From the NCBI GenBank assembly GCA_028823235.1, contig JAPKBW010000001.1, positions 62,001 through 126,000 on the forward strand: 64,000 nt of DNA, given 5' to 3'. Shown one piece after another: positions 1-8,745 of the stretch. Every line of letters starts with the position of its first letter. The first letter of the stretch is position 1. Source of the DNA: Longimicrobiales bacterium. GTDB lineage: Bacteria > Gemmatimonadota > Gemmatimonadetes > Longimicrobiales > Gaopeijiaceae. The position numbers were made by a program, and so were the translations under genes. The notes under the pieces were generated by a model, which worked only from the letters and a program-made list of their open reading frames with translations, did no database searches and was not told the DNA's origin.

Positions 1-81
1 GACTTCGATGGCGGACAGGCTTTCATGTTTGAAGGCCCTGACCGGCTGTCGGTCGAGCTGGTGTCTGGCACACGTCACTGA
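1..81 (+). CDS. C-terminal end of a truncated gene, possibly VOC family
   Basis: The window opens inside a reading frame of 26 codons that ends with TGA at 79-81. The visible tail contains FMFEGPDRLSVELV, which resembles the last beta strand of vicinal-oxygen-chelate (glyoxalase/bleomycin-resistance) domains, where a hydrophobic strand is followed by a D-x-x-G-turn and a metal-binding Glu in VEL. The rest of the gene lies outside the window, so the family call is tentative. It precedes rsmD by 14 bases on the same strand and may share its transcript. Confidence 0.45.
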   Translation, partial: DFDGGQAFMFEGPDRLSVELVSGTRH

Positions 82-95
82 CCGACGAATTAGTC

Positions 96-626
96 ATGCG
101 AATTTTGAAAGGAAAGTTGGCCGGACGATCGCTGGTGTCGCCTAGCAGAAACGTTCGCCCGACGGCGGAGAGCGTGCGGGATCGGGGGCTTGAAGCGATG
201 GGCGCAGATCTGACCAAGGCCCGGTTCTTGGACCTGTTCGCAGGGGCAGGTGGTGTCGGGCTCGAGGCGATATCGAGAGGAGCTCGGTCCGCCGACTTCG
301 TGGAAAATGGCGGACCGGCTCTCCATTCGCTGAAGGCGAACGTTGCGGCGATGCGTATCGGAAAAAAGGCGCGCGTGTTCAAGAAGGACGTTGTCCCGTG
401 GATCGAACGGCTTGGCCCCGACAGCTACGACATCGCCTGGGTAGACCCTCCGTATGGCTCACGGAAGCTCGATCGCGTGATTCAAAAGTGGAAACGCGAC
501 GCCTTCGCGAGGATTCTGATCCTCGAGCACGATCGAGAGCACGACCTGCCGATCACGGGGGAGCACATCGACTTCGAAGGTCCCACCCGGATCACCATAG
601 TCCGAGCTGAGCCGAGCCCGGAATAG
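96..626 (+). CDS. rsmD: RsmD-like 16S rRNA (guanine-N2) methyltransferase
   Basis: A 176-residue class I SAM-dependent methyltransferase. RsmD methylates G966 of 16S rRNA in the 30S subunit. The N-terminus has the family opening (MRILKGKLAGRSL, then RPTAESVRD). Motif I is DLFAGAGGVGLEAISRGA around residues 46-63, forming the SAM pocket, and the catalytic DPPY motif is at about residues 117-120. Length fits the family (about 180-200). The ATG at 96 directly follows the preceding stop and gives the conserved N-terminus. The C-terminus is somewhat short and acidic, but all core motifs are present. Confidence 0.87.
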   Translation: MRILKGKLAGRSLVSPSRNVRPTAESVRDRGLEAMGADLTKARFLDLFAGAGGVGLEAISRGARSADFVENGGPALHSLKANVAAMRIGKKARVFKKDVVPWIERLGPDSYDIAWVDPPYGSRKLDRVIQKWKRDAFARILILEHDREHDLPITGEHIDFEGPTRITIVRAEPSPE

Positions 627-731
627 ACGTGGAGTCGGAGAACGAGGCCTGCGCCTCATGAACGTCGGAATCGACATTCGGGTGACAACGATGTCGGCGT
701 CCGATACATCGACAACGTGATCGTCCGCTAG

Positions 732-1196
732 CTACTTCGCCGTCCAGGCGATCCAGTAGTCGTCGATCGAGTCATCGTCGGTCGCGAGTTCGTCATCTCC
801 AGCAGGCAGATCATTCAGCCGCAGGATGTAGGTCAGGACATCTGTTACCTGCTGCCGTGACAGACTCCACGGATCGTCGTAGGGCATACGGTCGTTGATG
901 TAGTACCAGAGCTGGAAAACCGACTGCGCCTCCCAACGGCCCTGGAATCCGGTGTCGGTCCAGTCCACCGCGTCGTGGCACTCCGAGCAGGTGGTTCGGA
1001 AGAGGTCCTCCCCACGATCGGCCTGAGCCATCGTGAAGATTCCGTCCGCGGTGGTCGGCTCGGCGGCCTCCTCTAACTCGGGCCCCGGCTGCGCGGGGGC
1101 TGGCGTCGGCCCGGATCCTGTTCCGGACGAACATGCTGCGAGAAGAGCTACCGCAAAGGGCGCACAAAAAGTGCGAACGGTCCTGGCCATCGGCAT
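732..1196 (-). CDS. Lipoprotein c-type cytochrome
   Basis: A 154-residue exported monoheme cytochrome. The N-terminus is a lipoprotein signal ending in LLAACSSG (lipid-modified Cys), followed by a Pro/Glu-rich linker. The heme site is CSECH at about residues 83-87, preceded by RGEDLF, typical of class I cytochrome c. A candidate axial Met occurs in DRMPYDD. A second ATG two codons downstream (1190) could also be the start. It lies downstream of the Bat operon on the same strand but is separated from it by 217 bases with no recognised gene, so it is probably its own unit. The electron partner is unknown. Confidence 0.83.
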   Translation of the reverse strand: MPMARTVRTFCAPFAVALLAACSSGTGSGPTPAPAQPGPELEEAAEPTTADGIFTMAQADRGEDLFRTTCSECHDAVDWTDTGFQGRWEAQSVFQLWYYINDRMPYDDPWSLSRQQVTDVLTYILRLNDLPAGDDELATDDDSIDDYWIAWTAK

Positions 1197-1413
1197 GCGT
1201 GTTTGGGAGGGTCCGCCCGTGAGCGGAGTGGCGGCACCGTTCAGTGCCTCCGTGCTCTTTTCAATCTAGGGGAACCCGGCGGGAGGCCGAAATATTGAAG
1301 TTCCCGACTAAGACCTGAGCCAGTCTAGCGCCTGAGTTCGAATCGTCGGTAGCCACGAGTGCGCGAAGAGCACCACGGCGCAGATCATGATTCCGTTCCA
1401 ACCTCGTGGGCAC

Positions 1414-2196
1414 TCAGATGCCTTCCATCGCGTCGAGCGGCATCCAGCCGACCTTGCCATCGTCGAGCACTACCTCGGCCCATGACCCGGTTCTCTGGTC
1501 GATACGGAGGCGTGTGCCCTCGTGCACTTCAAACAACGTCAGGTCGTCGTCCTCGGCAGGGGCCGAGCGGACCGCGACCACCGCGGCCATTACAATCGCT
1601 CGGTCCGGAGTCCCGATGCCGAGTTCACGCACGACGAGGTTCAAACCCATGACGGCGACGACGATCACTCCGGCCCGTGAGGACCACCGGGCGAAGCCGG
1701 CAACAGCGTCTGTCCTCGCGAGCATGCCGAGCATGAAGCCCGCGGCAAGCGTGAGCCAGCCACTCGCGACGGACGCGATCAGAATTGGGCGAGGCAGCAG
1801 TCGCACCCACCAATCCGCCGCGGAGAAGGCCCAGAAGGTCGGCAGCGGCTCGACGGCATCGACGGTCAACGACCTCGCGAGTTCCAGATTGGCGCGGGTG
1901 TCTGCGTCACCCGGAGAGAGAGACAGTGCACGTTCCCAGTGCAAGATCGACCGGGCGAGGTCGCCCGTCTTGAAGTAGGCGTTCCCAAGGTTGAACTGGA
2001 GCCCCGCGCTGGTAAAGCCCGCCGCATTCACAGCCTCATAGGCCTCAAGCGCTGTACCGTACTCCCCCGCCTCGTAGGCTTGGTTACCCCGTGCAACGAT
2101 CTCTTCCTGACCCGCGGCAGACCCGGCAGCCATCGACAGGACGACCGAGCTAAGCAAGAGGCCGTGCACCCACCGGACCGGCATGAAATCGGTCAT
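1414..2196 (-). CDS. batE: BatE-like TPR/SH3 membrane protein
   Basis: A 260-residue protein with a signal peptide ending SAAGQ, then two TPR-like helices pairs (residues 35-105, including FNLGNAYFKTGDLARSI), two hydrophobic segments (about 138-160 and 170-190) and a C-terminal bacterial SH3 domain (about 205-258, ending KVGWMPLD). This is the BatE architecture from Bacteroides aerotolerance operons. Its start overlaps the batD stop as ATGA (2193-2196), indicating translational coupling. It is the last gene of the operon. The precise role of Bat proteins is not settled; they are thought to help cell-envelope integrity or oxygen tolerance. Confidence 0.8.
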   Translation of the reverse strand: MTDFMPVRWVHGLLLSSVVLSMAAGSAAGQEEIVARGNQAYEAGEYGTALEAYEAVNAAGFTSAGLQFNLGNAYFKTGDLARSILHWERALSLSPGDADTRANLELARSLTVDAVEPLPTFWAFSAADWWVRLLPRPILIASVASGWLTLAAGFMLGMLARTDAVAGFARWSSRAGVIVVAVMGLNLVVRELGIGTPDRAIVMAAVVAVRSAPAEDDDLTLFEVHEGTRLRIDQRTGSWAEVVLDDGKVGWMPLDAMEGI

Positions 2197-3980
2197 CGGA
2201 ATCCCCTGTCGAGCGTGGTCATCAGGGCTCTAGCCCGTTCCACGAATCGCTCCTTCTCGCCCGCACTGCTCGTCGGCGGAGCAAAACGCTGCCGGTCGCA
2301 GTCGTCGAGGCAACTCCGTAGTTCGTCTCGAGTGTCGTCCGAGATACCTGCCCCTGCGAGTGCCCCATCGACATCCATCGTCTGGAGACCAGCTTCGGCA
2401 AGGTTCAGACGGTCAGCCACGAAACCTCTCATAGCGCTCGCGACCTCTGCATAGAACGCCCGGCTGTCATCGCCTATGGCGAGTCGCCGGGCCTCTGCGA
2501 GGCGCTTGTTGGCCACACGCCCCGCAAGCCGCCCGCGAGCATAGGCCACGTCGCCTGCGAGAAGCTCCTGATGGCGCCGTAGGGCGGCGGCTCCGGCCAT
2601 GCCCGCGAGCGGGAGCAGGCCGAAGATCCAGAAGCCAGCGGACAGAAAGAGCGACCGACCGGTCGGCTGCAGGTCGAGCCTCCCCAGGCGAATGAAGCGG
2701 ATATCCTGTCGCAACTCCGAGACACCACCTCTGCTCAAGGCGGCAGGTCCTTCGACGACGGTACCGGCCACGATGATCGGGACAGGGTCGGTCGCAGCCG
2801 ACCGATAGGCTCCGGCTGCCTCATCGAAATAGCCGAACGCCAAAGTCGGCAGTTCACGCCTTCCCGGGGCCCGCGGGATCAGAACCCACTCGAACGTCTT
2901 GCTGCCGGTGAGGCCGTCGTCGGTGGGGGTGATGGTCTCTGACACTTCCGGAGGAAACACCTCGAAGTCCGACGGGAGATCGAGTATGGGGACCGTGAGT
3001 CCCCTGAAGTTCCCTTCACCGTTCACTCGAACCGTCAGCGTTACGGCATCATTGGCATCGACGGAGTCTCGATCCACCGACGCAACCGCACTCAGGCGAC
3101 CCACTACTCCGGAGAACGGGTCAGGTCTGCCACCGGGAAGGGGGCGGACATCGATGGTGAGTGAATTGGAAACCACCGTGGTCGCCACAGAAGTCGTCCC
3201 GAAGGCCGAGTTTCGTCCGAAGACCTCTCGAAACGAGTCACGGGGGTTCCGTACCTGTACCTGCGCCTCAACCTCGATCGGCTCGATCGTGAGCGACCCT
3301 GCGCGAGTGGGCACCAGCGCGACCCGCCTGACGACCGCGGTGGCGTACTGCACGCCGTTTCGAATCAACTGTTCAACCGCAGCCTGCCCCTGCGGAGTAG
3401 CGTCTTCGACCCAGAAACCCTGCGGCTCAGGGACGTTCGACATCCCAAAATTAGTGACGTCGACCCGAGTCCAGATTCGATACTCGACGACGAAAGGCTC
3501 TCCCTCCAACACAGAGGTGCTCGACGACTCAGCCGTAATGAACAGATCGTCTGGACCGAGGCCGGTCGCTGGATCCGGGCCGACGGGTGTGGCCGACACC
3601 GTTACCTCGATCGGGGCGGTGGAATAGATCTGTCCGCCCGCTGCCACATCAAACGACGGAATCTCGAAGCCTCCCTCGGTCGAGGCCTGAAAACGATAGA
3701 GAACCGTAAGGAAGACCTGAGTTCGACCCCCGACCATGTTCACCGAGGATTGGGTGCTGCTCCCAAGGTATTGGGCAAAAGACGAGAGATCGGGCAACGG
3801 AGGGTCACGTCTCACGTCCTGCGTCCCCGTGACCTCGACGTTCAGCGAGAACTGCCGCCCAAGTCCGATCTCCCCCTCCGGTGTCACGTACGCACGCACC
3901 GCGACGGTCTGCCCCACGGCCGCGACAGGGAGGAAGGTCATCAGGGCGATGACCACCGAAGAGAGAAGGCGAAAGCTCAT
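2193..3980 (-). CDS. batD: BatD family exported protein
   Basis: A 595-residue protein from the ATG at 3980, one base after the batC stop; a start at 4010 is possible but would precede the signal peptide. The N-terminus MSFRLLSSVVIALMTFLP is a signal sequence cleaved near AAVGQ. The body is a series of beta-sandwich repeats typical of BatD (oxygen-tolerance protein), with a single transmembrane segment at about residues 455-480 and a helical cytoplasmic C-terminus containing acidic and Arg-rich stretches. It lies between batC and batE. It probably presents its beta domains in the periplasm next to the vWA subunits. Confidence 0.83.
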   Translation of the reverse strand: MSFRLLSSVVIALMTFLPVAAVGQTVAVRAYVTPEGEIGLGRQFSLNVEVTGTQDVRRDPPLPDLSSFAQYLGSSTQSSVNMVGGRTQVFLTVLYRFQASTEGGFEIPSFDVAAGGQIYSTAPIEVTVSATPVGPDPATGLGPDDLFITAESSSTSVLEGEPFVVEYRIWTRVDVTNFGMSNVPEPQGFWVEDATPQGQAAVEQLIRNGVQYATAVVRRVALVPTRAGSLTIEPIEVEAQVQVRNPRDSFREVFGRNSAFGTTSVATTVVSNSLTIDVRPLPGGRPDPFSGVVGRLSAVASVDRDSVDANDAVTLTVRVNGEGNFRGLTVPILDLPSDFEVFPPEVSETITPTDDGLTGSKTFEWVLIPRAPGRRELPTLAFGYFDEAAGAYRSAATDPVPIIVAGTVVEGPAALSRGGVSELRQDIRFIRLGRLDLQPTGRSLFLSAGFWIFGLLPLAGMAGAAALRRHQELLAGDVAYARGRLAGRVANKRLAEARRLAIGDDSRAFYAEVASAMRGFVADRLNLAEAGLQTMDVDGALAGAGISDDTRDELRSCLDDCDRQRFAPPTSSAGEKERFVERARALMTTLDRGFR

Positions 3981-3981
3981 G

Positions 3982-4785
3982 TTACCAGGGCTTCCGTGGC
4001 TTGCGTCCACGAGCGGACGCGGGCTTCCGGTTCACGTCCTCCGGGTCCTCCTCAACTGCGTCGAGAAGGCGTTCGGCCTCCTCTGGAGTCATCTCTCCTT
4101 CCTGCGGTTGCGGTTGCCCTTGCCCCTCAGGCGGAGGCTCATCCCCATCCTGAGGATCCTGTGGTTGGTCCTGAGGATCGTCCCCGGAGTCGTCCACCGA
4201 CTCATCCTGATCCTGCTCGTCGTCCTGCTCTTGGTCCTCGGGCGGCCGATCGCCTGGCTGGGGTTCCTGATTCTGGTCCTGCCCCTCGTCGTCCTGCTCT
4301 TGATCATCCTGCTCGTCGTTCTGTTGCTGATCTTCCTGTTCCTGCATCTCCTCGAGAACACGCTCGAAGTTGTGCTTGGCATCACCGTCGGCGGGATTCA
4401 GTCGCAGTGACTCCTTGTACGCTTCGAGGGCCGGTTCAAGTTGCTGCTGACGATACAGTGCATTCCCCAGGTTGTACCAGGCCGCACTCGCGAGCGCAGG
4501 GTCACCGGTTTCAATCGCATGCTGGTACGCCTCCATAGCTCGCTGGTAGTCGGCGTCCTGGTAGAGCGCGTTTCCATCGTTGAACGGGATCACGGGTGAG
4601 CCCGGTGCCTCTGCCATCGCCTCGAGGTACTTCTGATGCGCTTCGGCGAAGCGGCCGTCCTGGTAAAGACGATTGCCCTCTTCAACACGGACCCGACCGG
4701 CTTGGGCCGCTCCCGCAGTCGGCACTGACAGTCCAGCGAGGACGAGAGCCAGCACCCCGCCCCACCGTATTCCGATCTTGCTCAT
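3982..4785 (-). CDS. batC: BatC-like TPR protein with acidic Gln/Asp tail
   Basis: A 267-residue exported TPR protein. The ATG at 4785 overlaps the batB stop (ATGA), which decides the start over an upstream alternative at 4803. After a signal peptide (ending AGAAQ), TPR units occupy about residues 30-125 (for example YNLGNALYRQQQLEPALEAY). Residues 135-235 are a low-complexity run of Gln, Asp, Glu and Pro, which is probably disordered. The tail ends in basic residues (KPRKPW). The TPR region may bind partner Bat proteins. The acidic tract is unusually long and is encoded by near-repetitive sequence. Confidence 0.8.
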   Translation of the reverse strand: MSKIGIRWGGVLALVLAGLSVPTAGAAQAGRVRVEEGNRLYQDGRFAEAHQKYLEAMAEAPGSPVIPFNDGNALYQDADYQRAMEAYQHAIETGDPALASAAWYNLGNALYRQQQLEPALEAYKESLRLNPADGDAKHNFERVLEEMQEQEDQQQNDEQDDQEQDDEGQDQNQEPQPGDRPPEDQEQDDEQDQDESVDDSGDDPQDQPQDPQDGDEPPPEGQGQPQPQEGEMTPEEAERLLDAVEEDPEDVNRKPASARGRKPRKPW

Positions 4786-5813
4786 TCGAACCTCCCAACC
4801 CATTCGTGTCCGGTCGCGCGACGGTCAGAAATCAACATCGATGCGACAAGTAGGAGCAGCGCGAGTCCGAGGAAAATTTGATACTGCTCCTCGAACCGTG
4901 TCACCTGCCGAGCCTCGATCTCTTCACCTTCGCCGCGGGCGATCTCCTCGATCAGGTCGTCAATCGCGGTCCCACTTGCGCCAGCCTGGACGACGTTGAA
5001 ACCACCAGCCTGTCGAAAGCTGTCGACTACACTGGCGTCAATCCGTGTCGTGACGACACTGCCGTCTTCATCCCGCAGAAACCCCTGCTGTGTTCCCGCG
5101 TCATCAAACACGGGAATCGGAGCACCCTCCGCGGTTCCGATGAGCACCACATGTGCCGTGACACCGAGGTCACGGAGCCGCTCCAGCTCAGGTCCATACT
5201 GGCCCTCGTGGTCCTCGGCATCTGTGATGACAATGAGGACGCGAGCCTCTCGGGCCCCATCTTCCATGGCGTCAGCCGACACCCGCAATGCCTCGCCGAG
5301 GTCCGTGCCCTGCACCGGCATGAGATCCGGGTGCATGGCACTCAAAAACATCGCGGCTGCACGATAATCCACAGTCAACGGACTCTGGACGAAGGCGTCG
5401 GCAGCAAAGGCGACAAGACCAATACGGTCCCCGTTCAACCGTTCCATGAGCTGCAAGACGAACAGTCGTGCACGATCGAGCCGGTTCGGTATGACATCCT
5501 CCGCGAGCATCGACTGTGAGAGGTCAACCGCGATGACGATATCCTGCCCTCGAGCCGTGACCGTCTCCAGTCGGGTCCCGAACTGGGGACGAGCCAGAGC
5601 AACAACAAGCAGCGTGACCGCCAGCAAGCCGGATACTGCCTTCCAGCGACGTGCCGAGTGATGGACGGACGCGGTCAGGCGCTCAACCAGCTCTGCATCA
5701 GCGAACTGTTCGAGCGCCCGCGCCCTCCCTCGGGCTGCACTGAGGAAGAGGCTCGCGAGCGCGGGGGCCACGAGAAGAGCCCACAGCCAGTCGATATCGT
5801 TGAAACGGAACAT
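4782..5813 (-). CDS. batB: BatB von Willebrand factor A membrane protein
   Basis: A 343-residue inner-membrane protein with hydrophobic segments at about residues 8-25, 58-75 and 310-328 enclosing a vWA domain. The MIDAS metal site is visible: DLSQS (DxSxS) near residue 94, a Thr in QSPLTVDY, and a downstream Asp in VITDAEDHEG. Starts within the batA stop (TGATG, one-base overlap). Bat vWA proteins are believed to form a membrane complex regulated by the MoxR ATPase encoded upstream. The divalent-metal site is intact, so it probably binds a ligand or partner protein. Confidence 0.87.
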   Translation of the reverse strand: MFRFNDIDWLWALLVAPALASLFLSAARGRARALEQFADAELVERLTASVHHSARRWKAVSGLLAVTLLVVALARPQFGTRLETVTARGQDIVIAVDLSQSMLAEDVIPNRLDRARLFVLQLMERLNGDRIGLVAFAADAFVQSPLTVDYRAAAMFLSAMHPDLMPVQGTDLGEALRVSADAMEDGAREARVLIVITDAEDHEGQYGPELERLRDLGVTAHVVLIGTAEGAPIPVFDDAGTQQGFLRDEDGSVVTTRIDASVVDSFRQAGGFNVVQAGASGTAIDDLIEEIARGEGEEIEARQVTRFEEQYQIFLGLALLLLVASMLISDRRATGHEWVGRFE

Positions 5814-6796
5814 CAGGGGAGCCTCCTCAGCACGGTCTGCGCGAGACCGAACTCGGCGACGAGCAGGAGAAAACCCAGCCCGAGCGGCAGTGGGAACTCC
5901 TCTCCGAACTGAGTGAAATTCTCGACTTCGATCTCGGTGCGCTCAAGCTCGTCGATCTCGGTATAGATAGAGGCGAGGCTTTCGTTGTCCGTCGCCCGGA
6001 AGTAGCGCCCACCGGTCAGTTCGGCCATTTCCTGCAGCGTCGCCTCATCGATGTCCACACGCATGTTCGCGTAGCGTGTGCCCCCAAGCGGATCGGGCAC
6101 CGGCACCCGGGCCGTGCCCTGCGAGCCTGCACCGATCGTATACACGCGAATGCCCAGCGCCTGAGCCATCTGTGCGGCAGTTACTGGTCCGATCTCACCC
6201 CGATTGCTTCTGCCGTCCGTCAGGAGCACGACGACCTTGGACTCTGCGGGAGACGCTTGCAGCCGCTTTACGGCGGTCGCGAGTCCCATGCCAACCGCGG
6301 TGCCATCCTCGATCATACCGACATCGAGTTCGTCGAACAGAGACTGCACGACAGCGTAGTCAAAGGTGAGTGGCGCCTGTGTAAAGGCCTGGCCAGCAAA
6401 TGCCACGAGGCCGATGCGGTCGTTCCTCCGACCGGCAACGAAGTCGATACCGACTGCCTTGGCTGCTTCCAGGCGGTTCGGTTCCAGATCCTCCGCGAGC
6501 ATCGAGCTCGAGACGTCGAGCACCATGACGATATCGATGCCTTCGGTGAGCACATTCTCCGTAGTGATTCCGGTCTGAGGTCGAGCGAGCGCCACGATGA
6601 ATGCTGCCAGCGCCAAGCCTCGCAACGTCGGCGGCAGAATCGCCATAACGCGGGCCTTGCTCACCCCTGCCGCCTGGATGTCCGACACGGCCGAGTAGCG
6701 GATTGCTGGCCGGCGGCGGCGTGCCCGCACCCAGAACAGAACAGGAAGCGCCACCAGAAGGCCAAGTACGAGTGGGTCCTCGAATCGGAACATCAA
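5813..6796 (-). CDS. batA: BatA von Willebrand factor A membrane protein
   Basis: A 327-residue paralogue of BatB with the same plan: N-terminal transmembrane helices (about 9-23 and 57-72), a vWA domain and a C-terminal helix (about 305-322). MIDAS residues are DVSSS near residue 93, Thr in QAPLTFDY and Asp in LLTDGRSNRGE. The start overlaps the upstream gene by four bases (6793-6796). BatA and BatB side by side, each followed by TPR genes, is the standard Bat order. Both carry the motif SMLAED-x-x-PNRL after the MIDAS Ser, showing their common origin. Confidence 0.88.
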   Translation of the reverse strand: MMFRFEDPLVLGLLVALPVLFWVRARRRRPAIRYSAVSDIQAAGVSKARVMAILPPTLRGLALAAFIVALARPQTGITTENVLTEGIDIVMVLDVSSSMLAEDLEPNRLEAAKAVGIDFVAGRRNDRIGLVAFAGQAFTQAPLTFDYAVVQSLFDELDVGMIEDGTAVGMGLATAVKRLQASPAESKVVVLLTDGRSNRGEIGPVTAAQMAQALGIRVYTIGAGSQGTARVPVPDPLGGTRYANMRVDIDEATLQEMAELTGGRYFRATDNESLASIYTEIDELERTEIEVENFTQFGEEFPLPLGLGFLLLVAEFGLAQTVLRRLP

Positions 6797-7824
6797 CTGG
6801 TGATCTCTGGCTCTGCTTCGGGCACAGCCTCGGGTTCGCCCACGGCCTCGGCCACTGGCTCAGCCACCCGATCCGCCACGGCAGCGAGATCTTCGGGAAT
6901 CCATAAGACGGATGCCTCGACAAGCTCCCTCCCCCTAGTGACCACCTGCTCCGAAGCAGCGTCCGTGGGGCATACCTTTGCAAACTTCACGAGGTCGCAC
7001 TGGTCCAAGAGTCGGCGCAGATCACCACAGAACTCAGCACCCACTCGGACTCCTCCAAGGCCGTCGATAATCTCCCACGTCGTCATCTCGAGAGCCATCA
7101 CTTGATACCGAGCCTCGATGAATCGGCGCAGAATCATGGAGACCTCGATGTGGTATTCCTTGAACTGGCCATGAGCCAGCATCGGCGATGCTTCAAGATC
7201 GGCAAGAGCTTCAAGCGCGAGCTCATGGGCTGGGCGCGGCGGCGGCCCGGCGGCGGCTTCTTCCGTCGACCTCGATGCGCGCCACTTCCGGTAGCCCAGC
7301 GCCAGCGCCAGGACGAGCAGGATCAGCACAAGTAGCCCGAGCGCGATCGTGATGGCGCTCAGGGGAATCATGAACGGTCCCCGGATCTCCCGGATATCGC
7401 CCGACTCGTCCGCGCCGACGGATACGACCTCGACGCCGTATCGATCTGTCCCGAGGGTCTCACGGCCGCCGTCAGGCGAAAGTACATCCAGCGAGAACGA
7501 AGGCACTTCGACTTCACCGAGCTCGAAAATCGTGAGCACGAAGCTCGCCGCTGAGATCGAACGGTCCCCTGCCTGTTGCCTCGGGTGAGCTGTCGCTCCG
7601 ATCACTTCGAACGGCGAAAGGTCGATCGAATCAGGCCACGACACGGTGGCATCGTTCACGTGCTCCACCGAGACCGTCAGGGTGAGGCGATCACCTACGG
7701 TCACCAGCGTCGTGTCCAACTGGGTGTTGATCCGAGACTGGCCGGTCAGGGGCCCTGCCAGCGCGGCCGTAGCGATCAGAACGAGGCCGACGCTCCGGCT
7801 TATCGAGAGAATGGTTCCGCGCAT
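6793..7824 (-). CDS. Exported BatD/DUF4381-like membrane protein in the bat operon
   Basis: A 343-residue protein with a signal peptide (ending LTGQ), an N-terminal beta domain (about 30-145; VGDRLTLTVSVEH resembles BatD repeats), a strong transmembrane helix at about residues 173-198 and a cytoplasmic helical region. The end is a low-complexity Ala/Glu/Val/Pro tail. It sits between the DUF58 gene and batA, a position often taken by DUF4381-type proteins in MoxR-vWA operons. Function is inferred only from position and fold resemblance: probably a membrane partner of the vWA complex. Confidence 0.7.
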   Translation of the reverse strand: MRGTILSISRSVGLVLIATAALAGPLTGQSRINTQLDTTLVTVGDRLTLTVSVEHVNDATVSWPDSIDLSPFEVIGATAHPRQQAGDRSISAASFVLTIFELGEVEVPSFSLDVLSPDGGRETLGTDRYGVEVVSVGADESGDIREIRGPFMIPLSAITIALGLLVLILLVLALALGYRKWRASRSTEEAAAGPPPRPAHELALEALADLEASPMLAHGQFKEYHIEVSMILRRFIEARYQVMALEMTTWEIIDGLGGVRVGAEFCGDLRRLLDQCDLVKFAKVCPTDAASEQVVTRGRELVEASVLWIPEDLAAVADRVAEPVAEAVGEPEAVPEAEPEITS

Positions 7825-7826
7825 GG

Positions 7827-8702
7827 CTACTGACGCCTCGCCCGATCCTGAAAGAAGCGCATGAGCGGCTTCACGTAGGGCTCTCCCGTCTCGATGTCGA
7901 TGACGTCCACCTTGCTCTTCCTCAGTGCCCGGTCGAGCCCCGCCGCCCTTTCAGTCACCTGTCGCTCAAAGTTGGACCGGAAGGTCTCGTCCGATGTGTT
8001 CACGACGACCCGGTCTCCGGTCTCCAGGTCCTCCAACTCGAGATAGCCAAGCGGAGGGAGGGTGCGCTCGCGGCGGTCACCGAGTCTCACGGCGATCAGG
8101 TCATGCCGGCGACCGGCAACAGCCAGCGCCCTGTCGAAGCCTTCGTCCTGAAAATCCGAGACCAGGAAGGTCACGGCCTTCTTCCGCTGCACATGGTTGA
8201 GGTATTCGAGTGCCACCGTGAGGTCTGTGCCGCGCCCCTCGGGTTCGTGAAAGAGAAGCTCGCGCAGTACACGGAGCACGTGCTTCCTCCCTTTTCGGGG
8301 AGGCACGAATTTCTCGATACGGTCGGAAACAATGATGAGCCCAACCTTGTCGTTGTTCTTGATCGCGCTGAAGGCAAGCAACGCACAGATCTCGACCGCG
8401 ACCTCTCCCTTCCACCGACCTCTGCTGCCGAACTCACCGGACGCGCTCACATCCACCACAAGCATGACCGTGAGCTCGCGCTCCTCTTCGAAAATCTTCA
8501 CGAATGGGGCGCCCGCACGCGCGGTGACATTCCAGTCGATGCTGCGAATGTCGTCGCCGTACTGGTACTCCCGGACCTCGGCGAAATTCATTCCGCGGCC
8601 CTTGAAGACCGAGTGGTACTCGCCGGAGAACACCTCATTTACCAAGCCGCGGGTCGAAATCTCGATCCGACGCACCTGCTTGAGGATCTCCCGGGGGATC
8701 AT
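7827..8702 (-). CDS. DUF58 domain protein
   Basis: A 291-residue cytoplasmic protein of the DUF58 family, which nearly always follows moxR. The family signature is at about residues 38-75: FAEVREYQYGDDIRSIDW, then a vWA-like core beginning LVVDVSASGEFGS. It has no membrane segment. It lies two bases from the next gene in the operon, implying coupling. DUF58 proteins are thought to be targets or adaptors of the MoxR chaperone-like ATPase. No unusual feature is seen. Confidence 0.87.
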   Translation of the reverse strand: MIPREILKQVRRIEISTRGLVNEVFSGEYHSVFKGRGMNFAEVREYQYGDDIRSIDWNVTARAGAPFVKIFEEERELTVMLVVDVSASGEFGSRGRWKGEVAVEICALLAFSAIKNNDKVGLIIVSDRIEKFVPPRKGRKHVLRVLRELLFHEPEGRGTDLTVALEYLNHVQRKKAVTFLVSDFQDEGFDRALAVAGRRHDLIAVRLGDRRERTLPPLGYLELEDLETGDRVVVNTSDETFRSNFERQVTERAAGLDRALRKSKVDVIDIETGEPYVKPLMRFFQDRARRQ

Positions 8703-8745
8703 TCGTTCCCCCTCATGGAGCGGTCAGTCATTGCGCAGCAGCCCG

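Noticed and set aside
3736-4410. Plus-strand frame with Leu/Val-rich hydrophobic stretches opposite batC
   Set aside because: It is the antisense of the Asp/Gln/Glu-rich batC tail. Reverse reading of GAC/GAG/CAG-type codons gives Val, Leu and Leu codons, so the hydrophobic look is an artefact.
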